Positions 10,903 to 21,602 of a stretch of DNA of 64,000 nt are shown here, one piece after another. The position numbers and the translations under genes were made by a program. Within the stretch, counting starts at the first letter, position 1, and each line of letters starts with the position of its first letter. A model generated the notes under the pieces. It ran no database searches and had not been told where the DNA came from. It worked only from the letters and a program-made list of their open reading frames with translations. Source of the DNA: Terramyces sp. JEL0728 (lineage: Eukaryota; Chytridiomycota; Chytridiomycetes; Rhizophydiales; Terramycetaceae); the NCBI GenBank assembly GCA_027603945.1, contig JADIIU010000037.1, positions 1-64,000 on the forward strand. The letters are read 5' to 3'.

Positions 10903-11321
10903 TTATTTCATTCGGAATAGACGTGGATCATCAACCAACCATGCGCAATATTCATCAAATACACAGTTCGTTGCAGACTGATCACCGCTAGCATTTGCGG
11001 CAATCAGTCTCAAGTTTAAATTATTTACAACAACTGCATCAATATTCGGATGTAGAGAATGAACACCAGTAGCTACAGCAGCCTTTCCTTCGATTGCTCC
11101 CTCCGTAACTGTTGGAGAAGGGTATATTGGCTTTCGACTGGGTAATTTTGGAGTAGCTAAAATTCGACCCTTTGGAATTATATTTGCAGAGTTTGCGAAC
11201 GAATTCCTGTTTGTATTTCGAATGTTCTTTCCTTTTGACTTCATTGTCCAGTTTCTTCAAATTAGGGAAATCACCTGGGCAATTCAAGACACGTTACACA
11301 GCAAGATGTACACACGATCAT
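10903..11321 (-). CDS. Small orphan protein (VFxEYC family), two exons
   Basis: 132 aa if a 20-nt intron at 11255-11274 is removed (GTGATT...CTAATTTGAAG); the upstream exon (47 nt, MIVCTSCCVTCLELP) is then in frame, and a TATATA lies at 11334-11341. If the intron is not real the protein starts at 11244 (113 aa). The C-terminus LNLRLIAANASGD...VFDEYCAWL is shared with the gene at 11607-11978. N-terminal half is basic and Asn/Ser-rich. Function unknown. Confidence 0.5.
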
Positions 11322-11606
11322 AATTCAAGTTCCCATATATAATTTACCGCAATTTTGGTATTTTTGATATTTGCATGTTTTCGAACTGATAAGGGAATAA
11401 GAACGTGTTCAATTTTGGAAATTGCGCGTGCAAATTTGTAATACTCTCCTCAAGTGATCAAGAATGCTGCTCCCGGATTCAAATGCCGACAAAATACTCG
11501 CCTGCAACTCTACAGCATTCCCCTTCTTTCTGTCCACTGCAATGTATTCTTTCTATCCAGGCTTTGGATGGCTAACTACGCAAGATAAATACATTTTTAA
11601 AAAAGT

Positions 11607-11978
11607 TTATTGAATTTTGCACTCAAATACTTCAATTGGCTGAGTCAGGAACTTGCAGTATTCTTCAAACACCCGATCTCTTTGAGCTGGATCGTCTGCC
11701 AAGTTAGCAAGCAGCAACTTCAAATGCAAGTCATCTAAACTTGATTTGGACGATTTCAATACATTCCAATTGATTGGATCAAACAGGGTATATAGCATTT
11801 CATTCCGTGTTCGAGGTATCTTTGAGGTTTTTGGACCGCCTTGTTTTGCTGACGCTGTATTGATCTCTGGCAGTTTGAATGATAGGTATTCGGATTCGAT
11901 ATTGGCAAGCAGTGTGAATTGGCTTGGCTGACATTGTGTTTGGATTCGTGGAGTTTGGAGCGAAATGTAATTATTCAT
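11607..11978 (-). CDS. Small orphan protein (VFxEYC family)
   Basis: 123 aa, single exon. The C-terminal 40 residues (LHLKLLLANLADDPAQRDRV, then FEEYCKFL) match the neighbour at 10903-11321 position by position; the N-terminal halves do not align. TATA box 25 nt before the ATG. No domain recognised; the conserved part looks helical. Confidence 0.55.
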   Translation of the reverse strand: MNNYISLQTPRIQTQCQPSQFTLLANIESEYLSFKLPEINTASAKQGGPKTSKIPRTRNEMLYTLFDPINWNVLKSSKSSLDDLHLKLLLANLADDPAQRDRVFEEYCKFLTQPIEVFECKIQ

Positions 11979-12450
11979 ACGAGGGGATAGACTGCAAGGC
12001 TTATTTTTATAATTTGCGGCATGTGCTGGCTGACTTATTAAATACCATATTGATACTGGTCTTTTTTCTGGCGTCCCGAAACGAGGTCTGATTTTGCGAT
12101 TTAATTAGCGCAAGATTGGAATGTGATTTCTAGTCACGGATCCTGGACGATAAGAAGGGTTCGGAAAATATGGGGCTTCATGTCAATTCGTTATTCATAC
12201 AAACTATTTTGAGCCGTAAACTTATTTGGGTTTGCCGTGCAATCTTCGGTTCCTGAATCCTAAAATGTGTCAATAACGGATACCCTTAGAAAGGCGCAAC
12301 TAATTACAAACAGATTGATGCATAATTACCTCAGCTTTCGTTGGTCTTTTACCATCACCATCACTATTGATTGTGGAACCAAGCCAGAACAACCTCTTCC
12401 GGCTTGTGCTGGGTCAATAGCCAACCTCTCCCGTCTAAGGTGAAATCTTA
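11979..12450. other. Intergenic between divergent genes
   Basis: Contains the minus-strand TATAAAAA (12004-12011) serving the gene at 11607-11978. Nothing else recognised; no TATA is seen before the MYST gene. Confidence 0.45.
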
Positions 12451-13513
12451 ATGCATACCACAAAAGCTCTACCATTTATCAGAAAAAAAATGGTTGAACA
12501 ACCGCATCTCAATAACTTTTATAAATACAACAACAGGACAATAAAAGTATTAAAAATCAATAGTGATCTCGCCTACTGCCGCTTTCTTGATGGCGATAAG
12601 CGGGAAGACATTTGGATTTCTACCAAGCTCCTTGCGCATAATGGTCAATAATACTGACACTAGAAAATGAAACCGAACAGGAAACCGCCAAAGAAATCGA
12701 AGTACGAACAATAGAGTATCTTTATTTCCAAGGTTACAAGATATCCACCTGGTACTACTCGCCATTTCCCAATTCCACAAACTCGATTTACCTTTGCAAG
12801 CACTGTCTAAAGTACAGCAATTACTATACATCGCATGAACAGAACTGTGCTTTTAGACTGCCCCAGAATGTAGTATACGAAAAAGACAATTTGAAAATCA
12901 TTGCACTGGATGGAAAAGAAACAAAATTGTACTGCCAGAACCTTTGCTTGATGACCAAGTTGTTTCTGGACCATAAAACGATTTTTTACGACCTGGATCC
13001 ATTCTTGTTTTATGTATTATTTGAAAATGATACTTTGGTTGGGTACTTTTCCAAAGGTAAGGTGCAGAGCTTTGCTATTGTTGCAGATTAACGATAGAAA
13101 AATACTCGGTTGAAGGCTATAATTTATCTTGTATTCTGGTTTTACCGCCTTACCAAAACAAGCGTTACGGAAGGCTACTCATTGAGTTTAGCTACGAGTT
13201 GTGCAAGTTGAAAAAGGTGATTGGCGGGCCAGAGCGGCCTCTATCTGACCTGGGATTCAAAGGATATCTATCCTATTGGAAAACAGTAATTCTGTCTATA
13301 CTTGGACTGAACCCAACCACTACTTTTACACTGGGCGAGCTGAGTGTTTTAACTAGTATCAACCAGAGCGACATCCTACTGGTATTATCCGCCTGTGAAT
13401 TATTGGATCACTGGAAGGATGGAAATGTTTGTATAGAAATGGAAAAGATTAAAGTTGAAGAAAAGATGTCTATTGATTCATCGTGTATAATAATAACCAG
13501 GAATTTTTACTAG
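12451..13513 (+). CDS. MYST-family histone acetyltransferase (Esa1/Tip60-like)
   Basis: 333 aa from three exons; introns 12644-12663 (20 nt) and 13057-13097 (41 nt, unusually long here). Acetylates histone lysines; Esa1/Tip60 is the NuA4 catalytic subunit. A short chromo-barrel-like segment (RFLDGDKREDIWIS) is followed by the C2HC finger (YLCKHCLKYSNYYTSHEQNC), the auto-acetylated Lys in LDHKTIFYDLDPFLFY, catalytic Cys in CILVLPPYQNKRYG and the Glu of GGPERPLSDLG. An ATG at 12490 is an alternative start. At 333 aa it is shorter than yeast Esa1 because linker and tail are trimmed. The 41-nt intron lies in GYFSK-E-KYSVEGYNL, a conserved segment, which fixes its ends. Confidence 0.9.
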
Positions 13514-13533
13514 TCGTATACTAAGGGATTTAT

Positions 13534-14540
13534 CTATATTTTCCACAGTTTAAATAAACGATTGTAGAATGAACAAGTGCCAATCAGTCTTTTGGAATCA
13601 AATGACCAATCTGCTCCATAAGCTATGGATCCCTGATCCATTTGATGAACTAGCGACAAATTATTTGATTCTGAGTTAGTAGTAACTTACCGTCCATGGA
13701 ATAAATATGGAACCCGTTGTACATGCATGCAGCAAGCACTCTATTGTCATCAAATGGGTCGAATCGTAGTCGCCATACTCCTCCACCAGTGTGTACAGTG
13801 CTAAGCGGTGTGTACATTGATCGAGGATCCCAAACACGAATATGGTCATCATACGACCCAGTCAAAACCAAATTCTTTGTTGGATGGCAAGATACACTCG
13901 TAACGCCAGCTGAATGCTTCTTGTTTGTAATTGCGGGCAACTCTAAACTTCTCGCATCCCATATTTTGAACATGCAGTCGTCGCCGCCAGTATAAATAGT
14001 GTTTGTATCGTGATAATTGAACGAGACTGTCCATGCTTCCAAATCATGTGCGTTCCATTCTTCCTTCTGAATTAGCCCACCTGGAGTAGTCGTTAATAGT
14101 GTGATATTTCCATCGCTTTGGCTTGCAAGTAAATCTGGTTCACCGCCTAATCGGTTCTTCCAATCCACTGACAAATTCAAAACATTCTTTTGATTATTTA
14201 ATGTTTGGTACGCTGTTGCTTGCCCGTTTGGTTGTAATTGATAGAGGGTAGTGTCTCCGGTTGCAGTGGCAATGGCTAAACACGGTTTCCCTTCAATTGG
14301 TTGGAATGACCATTTCATATCCAGAATTGCGCTTGTGTTTTTTGTGTAGGTATTAGTGAATTCCTCATTGGTTTCATGTATCATGAATTTGCCAGTTCGG
14401 TTGGTTTCTAGTTCTTTTTGTTGCTCCAGTACTTGGTATGTACCTATTGCACAATACTGTTGGTATTCTGGGATTGGACAGAATTCTACTGAATCTGCGC
14501 TGTATATAGTATCCAATGTGTGCAGAACTGTTCTCTTCAT
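13534..14540 (-). CDS. DPH7: Diphthine methyl ester hydrolase DPH7 (WD40)
   Basis: 328 aa, two exons; intron 13671-13690 (20 nt, ends ACTAACTCAG). DPH7 demethylates methylated diphthine on eEF2 before amidation. WD-repeat landmarks of the family are present: ADSVEFCPIPEYQQYCAIGT, TSAILDMKWSF, EAWTVSFNYHDTNTIYTGGD, TGSYDDHIRVWD, GGGVWRLRFDPFDDNRVLAA, and the last blade GADWSF...TCSFYNRLFKLW. The start is the ATG at 14540; an upstream in-frame TTG is not needed. A 41-nt alternative intron (13650-13690) is also in frame but the 20-nt one is preferred by size and branch sequence. Confidence 0.93.
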
Positions 14541-15031
14541 GGAAAAAATATTTGCCAAACAGATACAGATGATTTCGAAGCTGTTGGCTCTCTCCAGCCA
14601 TTGATCAGTTTGTGCTCTTGTATCACTAAATCGATTTTTGTGTTGCTAATCATATGATTTAAGTACACAGAAAGTCCTTGGTGTCTGCTGTTGTTTGTGT
14701 AATAAGGAAGAGCGAATAAGAATATGCATCCCAATAGCACATTGATAGTGGAAATGTTGTATAGTCAGCCAAGCGGAAGGTTTGCTGGAACCATAAGGAA
14801 CTACGGGAAAATCTTGCCTTTGGTTCTAGCGAGTTTCTGCCGACAAAAGACACATATGCAAAATATGAGTTCAACGACAGAAAACAGTACTAAATGGTAC
14901 TATTTGAGGCCAATTCACGCAGAATTTTGCAGGAATCCCTTTACCCCTTCGCCATATGCTTTGCGGTTTTTGTGCCCTTGTACACTTAAACTTCACAAAA
15001 GCTAATGACACAAGCAGATGGTGGCCGTTCG
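14541..15031. other. Intergenic between divergent genes
   Basis: About 490 nt. Open frames here (14537-14740 minus, 14724-15005 plus) overlap the DPH7 start or lack an ATG and homology. No gene supported. Confidence 0.4.
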
Positions 15032-15037
15032 TATAAA
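15032..15037 (+). promoter_or_regulatory. TATA box of zinc-finger paralog 3
   Basis: TATAAA 23 nt before the ATG at 15061. Confidence 0.6.
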
Positions 15038-15060
15038 TTGAAAATCAAGCAGACTTTATT

Positions 15061-15789
15061 ATGGATACTCTTGAACTTTTCAAATCTAAATATCTAACTG
15101 TGCTTGAAGAACAATTATGCCTGCATCGCCAGCTAAAGAGTCAGGAAAAGGAAATCACGCATCTAAGGAATATGGTTTATGAAAAAGATGCGCAACTCGC
15201 AAAGTTGCTGCCTTTTCGCAATTCCAATAGCTCACCAGTTATAATGACAAAAGCCAAGTGTCCTAATGATGCGTCGTTCAAGGAAGCTTCCGACAGCGAA
15301 ACCGAATCTAATGCAAGTCGAAAATCCTCCAACAGTGATCAGTACCGCGCAAGAAAACACAGATCTGTGCCTGGCCTTTCTAAACAAAAGTACGATACTC
15401 TAGCGAATGGCAAAACAGTTGCTAGACATTGCGGCGACTGCTCGGCAAACTACACCTCAGGCCATTGGTAATCATCTACTAACCATAGGTGTATTGATGT
15501 TTTCGTAAAGAATGGACACATCTGTCAAAAATGTTACCGTAGACGAAAAAAAGCACTAGATTGTGGCCAATTATTCAGGCCGACTCATGAATGCAATCAT
15601 TGCAAGACTAGACAATCTAGGGTTTGGTTCAAGCATCCAAATCTAGCTGGGCTGTACCATTGCAAAAGTTGTAATAATCAACTTCAAATTACTTGTGATA
15701 TTCTCGCTATTAAAACACCTGAATCTCCTGTATCTGCTTCCAGTAGTTTGCCTTTTCAAGGATCCAAAATCAGTGATTTGGTATGTTAA
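15061..15789 (+). CDS. Coiled-coil/double GATA-like zinc-finger protein, paralog 3
   Basis: 235 aa, two exons; intron 15468-15488 (21 nt, GTAATC...CTAACCATAG) splits the Trp codon of SGHW-C in finger 1. Starts MDTLELFKSKYLTVLEEQLC, nearly the same as paralog 2. Finger 1 CGDC...CQKCYRRRKK, finger 2 CNHC...CKSC with RVWFKHPN, then PESPVS and the C-terminal KISDLVC. The other three copies have no intron at this place, so it was gained here or lost three times. Confidence 0.85.
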
Positions 15790-17101
15790 TAAACACAATT
15801 GATAAATTCCTGTTAATATCACAGATGGTCATTGATAATATCATCAGACTTTCAAGATGAGGCGTTCATATCATTCGGGCGAGATGGAAAAATACGAAAT
15901 TGGGTAATAGATCAGTCTGACAGTCAAGGATGATTAAATTAAGTGAACCTATTTACCTTTGGGTAGTATCTGGTTACATTACACACGTAATCCCCCTAGC
16001 AATATGAGGCAAAGAAAAATGCAGAATGACGAAATTTTAATATTTTTAAGGGCTGCTTGGTAAGTGTGGGTTTCAACCGCCTTTGATAGCCCAGCACATT
16101 AGTATTAAATCCAGTATTGTCCCGCACTATCTGTGTGGTGTCATCCTCGATGAAAATTGCGCAATTAATTTGATCATATGAAAATCTTGTACATACCGAA
16201 AAAAATATACCAGAGGCCAACTAAACATGCAACCAGTTTGAGCCTAATCAAAGTTCAAATATTGTTTCAAGATGTTTTGGAATAAGTCTAATAAACGGCA
16301 TTTCCTTCTTTTTTTGGACTGCTGTCCCTTTAAGTCGTTCCCTGGTATTTTTCTGACCCCCCGTTTTTAGGCCTTGGATCCCTGTGCGAAATTCAATTGT
16401 GATAGAATGGGAATGAAATTAGAGTAGAATTAAATTCTTTGGCCCTCTTTTTTAATATAATGAACTGCAAGATATGGCGAAATACTTTAGATGTGGGATT
16501 TCTTATTAGCGAGTGGATCTTTGTTCGCCTGCAAAAACTATGCATTTAACCACAGACAAGGGTTTTCACCAATCACAAGGCTTTTCCGATTGGACACTCA
16601 CTAGTTACCAATTTGATTGTTGACTTCTAAATAGAGCTACTGTTCAATTTAAGGGGCCCAAACATCCGATAATGCCGAATGTGAAACAATGTTGGGTCCA
16701 CAAAAAAAGAGCAGATTTTGCCCAGCGTTTAATAAACCTGAACACAGTACACGGACAATAAAATAGATTCTGCAAAACAGCGTATTTTTTAAGCTTTCCG
16801 GAACATACGATTTGAGTGCTACACCATACCATATGGTTTTTGTTAAGCAGTTCTATACTCCACATTTGAAGCCATAACCCGGAGGGTCATTTAGGCGAAA
16901 CTCGAATTTCACAGATATTGACACGAAAACGACACGTACAATCACCAGCCCAAGTGGAAAGCACAGCTCTAAACAAGGGGTTCGTAACCCACTGAGAAAA
17001 ATTTCATTTTATAGGCACTTTTTTATTCTATAGTAAGGCTGAACGGCTTTTTGTTCGGCTCGTCCAGCTAAAATTGGCATGAGAGGTTGGGGCAAAATAG
17101 G
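15790..17101. other. Intergenic, 1.3 kb, nothing recognised
   Basis: Only short frames without homology, family similarity or frame-consistent mini-introns (15996-16220 and 16644-16865 minus were considered). AT-rich. No RNA gene seen. Confidence 0.45.
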
Positions 17102-17109
17102 TATAAAAG
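17102..17109 (+). promoter_or_regulatory. TATA box of zinc-finger paralog 4
   Basis: TATAAAAG 30 nt before the ATG at 17140. It argues for this ATG rather than the longer upstream frame. Confidence 0.65.
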
Positions 17110-17139
17110 TTGCGGACTTGCCAAATATTTTACACCAAA

Positions 17140-17733
17140 ATGGAAGAATACAAGACAAAATATTTCGTGCTCCTTTCTGAACAAGAAACAACAAATAGGA
17201 TCCTCCGTGATCAGAAGCTTGAAATACAAGCTCTGAAATCAACTATTGATGATTTGAAATCTCAGCATCAAACCCAGGGCTACTCGCTACCTTCTCCGCC
17301 TTCAGACTCTTCGCAAGACGAAGAGAAAGACGATAAGAAGATCAAGAAAAAGTACGACGTCTTGCAGAACGGTATTTGGTACGAACGAATTTGCGGTGAC
17401 TGTCTAGACACTCACACTTCTGGCCACTGGTGCGTAGACTCATTCGTAAAGAATGGACACATCTGCCAAAAATGCTATCGTCGCAGAAGAAAGCTCAAAT
17501 CAGGCGGGGTTAGATTTATCCCAAACCACGAGTGTTCAAACTGCAGCAACAAGAAATCAATGAAATGGTTCAAACACCCCAATGTCGTCGCTAAATACCT
17601 TTGCAACGGGTGTAAAGACTCTGTGCCGATCGATTCTATAGAACTTGAAGATATGAAGCCAGATATTATACCTCAAGTACCAGATGTACCAGCAAGACCG
17701 GTCGGCAGCAAAATCAGCGATTTACTATGTTAA
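17140..17733 (+). CDS. Coiled-coil/double GATA-like zinc-finger protein, paralog 4
   Basis: 197 aa, intronless. MEEYKTKYFVLLSEQETTNR begins the coiled coil; an acidic/Lys linker follows; finger 1 CGDC...HTSGHWCVDSFVKNGHICQK with C-x2-C ends, finger 2 CSNC...CNGC with SMKWFKHPNVV; C-terminus KISDLLC. Very basic YRRRRK patch after finger 1 suggests nucleic-acid contact. Same family as 2815, 3801 and 15061. Function unknown; DNA binding is inference from the GATA-like fingers. Confidence 0.85.
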   Translation: MEEYKTKYFVLLSEQETTNRILRDQKLEIQALKSTIDDLKSQHQTQGYSLPSPPSDSSQDEEKDDKKIKKKYDVLQNGIWYERICGDCLDTHTSGHWCVDSFVKNGHICQKCYRRRRKLKSGGVRFIPNHECSNCSNKKSMKWFKHPNVVAKYLCNGCKDSVPIDSIELEDMKPDIIPQVPDVPARPVGSKISDLLC

Positions 17734-18009
17734 TAAAGTTTTAATTCCTTAAATTACTCTTATCTTGTTTCACTGGTCATTGTTTCAGGTTCAGATCTTG
17801 GCGCGCGGCTTAGCCCAACGGGTGTATTTTCCGTCAAGTTATGGAAAGGAAAATCACTGCAATAGCGATAAAATAAGTCGAGTTATAGTTGGTATTCGCA
17901 TTAACGGATTTCTAGTTTTGTTTCACGTAAATCTGAAATCCCACGGAATTAAAAATTGCCTGGCAAATACTCAAACTAAGGTACAACGCGCTGTTTAATG
18001 CATAATATA

Positions 18010-20186
18010 TTAGTTGAAATGTCGGAGTAGATCCTTCTTTGTTATAATACCTTTCAAAACCCCATTCCGTGCTACCAGTACATATCTAAGCCCCATTTTG
18101 ATGAATAGTTCTTGGACAGTTTCTTGCATCATTTGCGGGTGAACCATCATGGGGGTTGTGTCCATCCAACTCTGAAAGTCAATCGAATCGTCAAATAAAC
18201 TGAAGCTGGGCTGGAAATGAATTGCATTTGACTGGTTCTGTGTTGATTGTGTAAACGTTTGTATGGATGTCAAAAGCTCTGCTCTTCCAAAATACCCAAT
18301 GATTAGATTGTCAGCAGTAACTACCGGGAATCCCTTGTACCTGTTTTCTCTGTATACAGCATCTAAAGACTGTATAGTCTGGCCTTCCGATTGAATTACA
18401 ACTAAATCCTCAACACTAGTCATTAGATCGGCAGCCCTCGCCGCTTTCCCCCTTTTTAGTTCACTACTTAAGAATGGATACCCATTCAAGTGGATTAGTG
18501 CGTCATATATACTTTCGCCGCCATATGTATCCCCAATCCACTTTGCTATTACTACAGTCATCATAATTGGCAAGACATAAGACAATGCTCCAGTAAGTTC
18601 AAACCTAACGTTAATATCGATTACATGATGACTACTAGCGATACAGTCATTCTAGTGACTCCACCTAACGCTGCTGCTGCACCAAGAATGGCATAAGTGC
18701 CAGGAGTTACACATTCGCCGCCAGGACAGCTAGCAAATATCCATAGCTTTGGAAATGCATTATACAACCCTTGCATAATTATTCCTATCGCTCTTCCAAC
18801 AGTCGCACCAACAGCCATCGACGGGATAAAAATACCTGCTAAAGTTAAATACAATTACCTGGTACTTTGATACCAAAAGTAAAGATTGTGAATATAGCCT
18901 TGATTGCTGCGACAAGTAACAACAAAAAGATATTTTGTACAATAAGATCGTTGCTACACAGTCCATGAAAATCGCCATCTATTTCGTTACACTCTCTAAA
19001 TAAATTTGCAACTAATTCTGCAGTTCCGCCAGTGAGGAAATTGAATTGATATGAAATAATAGCCGTTGCTAGTGCAATTACAGCAACTTCTGCTATTGGA
19101 TGCTTAGATATCCAGCTGGTGCGTCTATATTTGATTACTTTGAGATTCATTTTGATAAAAAGCACTCCATACAGCCCTCCCAGTACTCCTAATAATATAA
19201 ATATCGGCAGTTCAAACCCATACCAATCTCTATTTAGCTGCACTTGAAATAATACTAGTTTATGTGTTCTGAACGGGTTAATAATCTGCAATGTAATCGC
19301 CGCAATCATCGCCATAAAGAATGACTTCCACATTGTCTTGTGAGGAAAGTAGTATGACACTTCTTCCAATGAAAACAAGACCCCACCTTTGTTAATCATG
19401 GTTACCAATCGGAGCGCCGAAAGCAACACTGACTCCAGCAGCACATGCAGCACTCATCAATTCCCTCCTATTCGCTTGGTTCGTCTTGTACTTGCTTGTC
19501 AATCGACTGACTATATTTGCAATACAGCAAGCCAGATGCACAGATGGCCCTTCTTTACCAACCGACAATCCCGACGCAACAGACAACACCAATCCCAAGC
19601 ATTTAACAATCAATGTTCGAAACCCAAGAAATCTATGAATAACAAATCCTCCCAGTATCGTCTTAACTTCTGGTATGCCAGATCCAGCTGCGTATTTGGC
19701 ATATTCCTTGACTAGAATTGCTGATGCTGTTGCAAATAGTAATCCCAATAAACTATACACAAAAAACCCAAACACTGTTCCCAGGAACGACGAGTCGTTG
19801 TACTCTACCCAATCTGTACATTCATCCTGCAGCCAGCAACAAAACTTTTTGTTTAGGTAAAATCCTTCTTTACAGTATCCTTCTCTTGTATTACTCAGCC
19901 AGCCTTATGAGATAAAAGTACCTTCAGTAATATCGATAAATCCGGCAAAGAAACCAGTGATACAGCCTACAAGTATAATTAAAAATGATTCTTGGCATAA
20001 TTCAAATAACTTGATGAGGAATCCAGAGTATCCAGTCAGCTTTCTAATCTCCTGTTGTCGCTCTCGTTCTTTTTGGGTATCAAGCGTCCAATCAATCGTT
20101 GAAAAGTCATTGTATATTATCCTTCGTTTGGAGCTTTTTAAGCTGGAATAAGCGGGTAGGTTTGTATTTATTTGTAGATTTGCCAT
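18010..20186 (-). CDS. CLC-type chloride/proton exchanger with CBS domains
   Basis: 699 aa, five exons; introns 19904-19921 (18 nt, shortest seen), 19387-19405, 18839-18858, 18605-18624. Endosomal/Golgi CLC (Gef1/ClC-5 class). Motifs: [23 protein letters not shown] with the gating Glu, [19 protein letters not shown] with the proton Glu that marks exchangers rather than channels, [15 protein letters not shown], then two CBS domains in the C-terminal 190 residues ([11 protein letters not shown]; ...[15 protein letters not shown]). N-terminal cytosolic part carries [17 protein letters not shown], typical of this class. About 10-12 membrane helices. Confidence 0.95.
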
Positions 20187-20367
20187 TGGATTTACTTTTT
20201 TCCAACTGCAAGAACAGTGTGCTGAGACAAGTCTGGAATAGCCTTGGTAGCCGATTAATTGTCTTTATTGAATTGCGAAAGAGTCTGTCATTCTACAGGT
20301 ATTTTGGGACTTTTCAGACCAGAATTCACCAGTGATAACCTCAGAATACATCTCAGTCAAATATCTT

Positions 20368-20847
20368 TTATTTCAAGGATAAATTCAGTTTCTTCTTTTC
20401 TCTTTGCATTCGCTCTCTGGTCTTTAATTTTCTATACTCTTGAATTGCGAATTCGCGCTGTTTCTGCAGCTTGCTCTTCTCCAACAAGGACATTTCCTTT
20501 TCCTTTTTCCGTTTTGGTAACTTTGTGATTTTTGGCGGTTCCTTTACTGTCTCGCCAAATTTTACATTATCCTTTCTTACTTTGACTATTCTTTCTTCTA
20601 CTTTCTTGTTCTTTCCATTTAAATAGTCTTTGCGCTTCTTGTATTTGTTTGTTTGCTTGAACTGAGCTTTATTTACACTGTGCTGAATGTCTGGTTGATT
20701 GCCATTCGAAATGGGCAATTTTTCAGTCTTGGTTTCTTTTTGGACTTTGTGTTTCTCGAGATTCATTATTTGTCTGTATTTTCGAGGCATATCCTCATGC
20801 TCTAGAGGCTTTTCTCTGTTTCTCTTTGGATTCTTTGTCTTTCCCAT
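20368..20847 (-). CDS. CCDC137-like basic nuclear/nucleolar protein
   Basis: 159 aa, single exon, very Lys/Arg-rich. Landmarks resembling CCDC137: MPRKYRQIMNLEKHK near the N-terminus, KVRKDNVKFGETVKEPPKI in the middle, and QREFAIQEYRKLKTRERMQR at the C-terminus. Animal CCDC137 is a nucleolar protein; the role in fungi is not established. The start codon is 41 nt from the divergent GIY-YIG gene's ATG. Confidence 0.7.
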   Translation of the reverse strand: MGKTKNPKRNREKPLEHEDMPRKYRQIMNLEKHKVQKETKTEKLPISNGNQPDIQHSVNKAQFKQTNKYKKRKDYLNGKNKKVEERIVKVRKDNVKFGETVKEPPKITKLPKRKKEKEMSLLEKSKLQKQREFAIQEYRKLKTRERMQREKKKLNLSLK

Positions 20848-20888
20848 TGCAATGTCAAAAAAAAGAATTTGAAAAATTTCAGCACGTG

Positions 20889-21197
20889 ATGTGTGTCAAG
20901 TTGTGTGAATCCAAAAATGTCCAAGGCAATACTGGTTGGGTATATGTGGGTGAAAGCACCCGTCCAAATGGCCAAAAACAGATTTATACGGGCATGACCC
21001 AAAGAACTCCTCAAGAACGTTGGAGTGAACACACCAAGAATGTAAAGTGTTTGAATTCCAAATCTTGGGTCGGAAAAGGAAAGGTTTTTAAACCATTAGG
21101 TGCTGTATGGTCTTCAAATGCTCGCCAAGCTGAACAGACCATAAAGAACATGGCTGCCAAGAGATATAACCGCAAGGATAAAACATGCTTCAATTAG
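20889..21197 (+). CDS. Stand-alone GIY-YIG domain protein
   Basis: 102 aa from the first ATG (20889). GIY-YIG nuclease fold: WVYVGES (first strand), QIYTGMTQRTPQERWSEH with the family's Tyr, Gly, catalytic Arg and His, and the metal-binding Glu in AEQTIKNM. Unlike Slx1 it has no RING/PHD partner, and unlike homing endonucleases no DNA-binding tail. A CACGTG palindrome directly precedes the ATG. May act on branched or damaged DNA (inference), or be an inactive relative since the first motif is WVY rather than GIY. Origin by transfer is possible. Confidence 0.75.
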   Translation: MCVKLCESKNVQGNTGWVYVGESTRPNGQKQIYTGMTQRTPQERWSEHTKNVKCLNSKSWVGKGKVFKPLGAVWSSNARQAEQTIKNMAAKRYNRKDKTCFN

Positions 21198-21602
21198 ATT
21201 TTCAAGTTTTGTTGAAACTTGAATGGACGACATTTGGTCCTGATCTGGTCATGCATGCTTTTTAAGTTTGAGCTGCCAACTTTCATTTGCTGAGTACACA
21301 GTATTGCGGTTCCAAAGCGTGATCTATGAACTATTTTTCCGCATTATCCTACTATTTCAACATCGTCCGATATATTATTGGTGGTTCTCTGATCGGAAAT
21401 GGTTTAGCATTCCACATGCATGCGACTTTCTTTTTCATATTGCTGCATTGTCGCAAATAAAGGCAATCGAATACCGGGTATTCGTGATATCAAATCACAC
21501 ATATCCGAGATAAGTGACTCTAAATTAAAAAAACGGCGGAAAATCCGATCCCCACCCGTTTTTTCTTCGTTGTTGTTTTTTGATTTTTCGCGTTAGATCT
21601 CG
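21198..21602. other. Intergenic, nothing recognised
   Basis: No supported gene; a frame at 21268-21513 has no ATG-led homologous product. Confidence 0.4.

Noticed and set aside
13650..13690. 41-nt intron in DPH7
   Set aside because: In frame, but a 20-nt intron (13671-13690) with a perfect ACTAAC branch and CAG acceptor lies inside it and fits the size class.
14537..14740. Minus-strand frame upstream of DPH7
   Set aside because: Lacks an early ATG, overlaps the DPH7 start and has no recognisable features.
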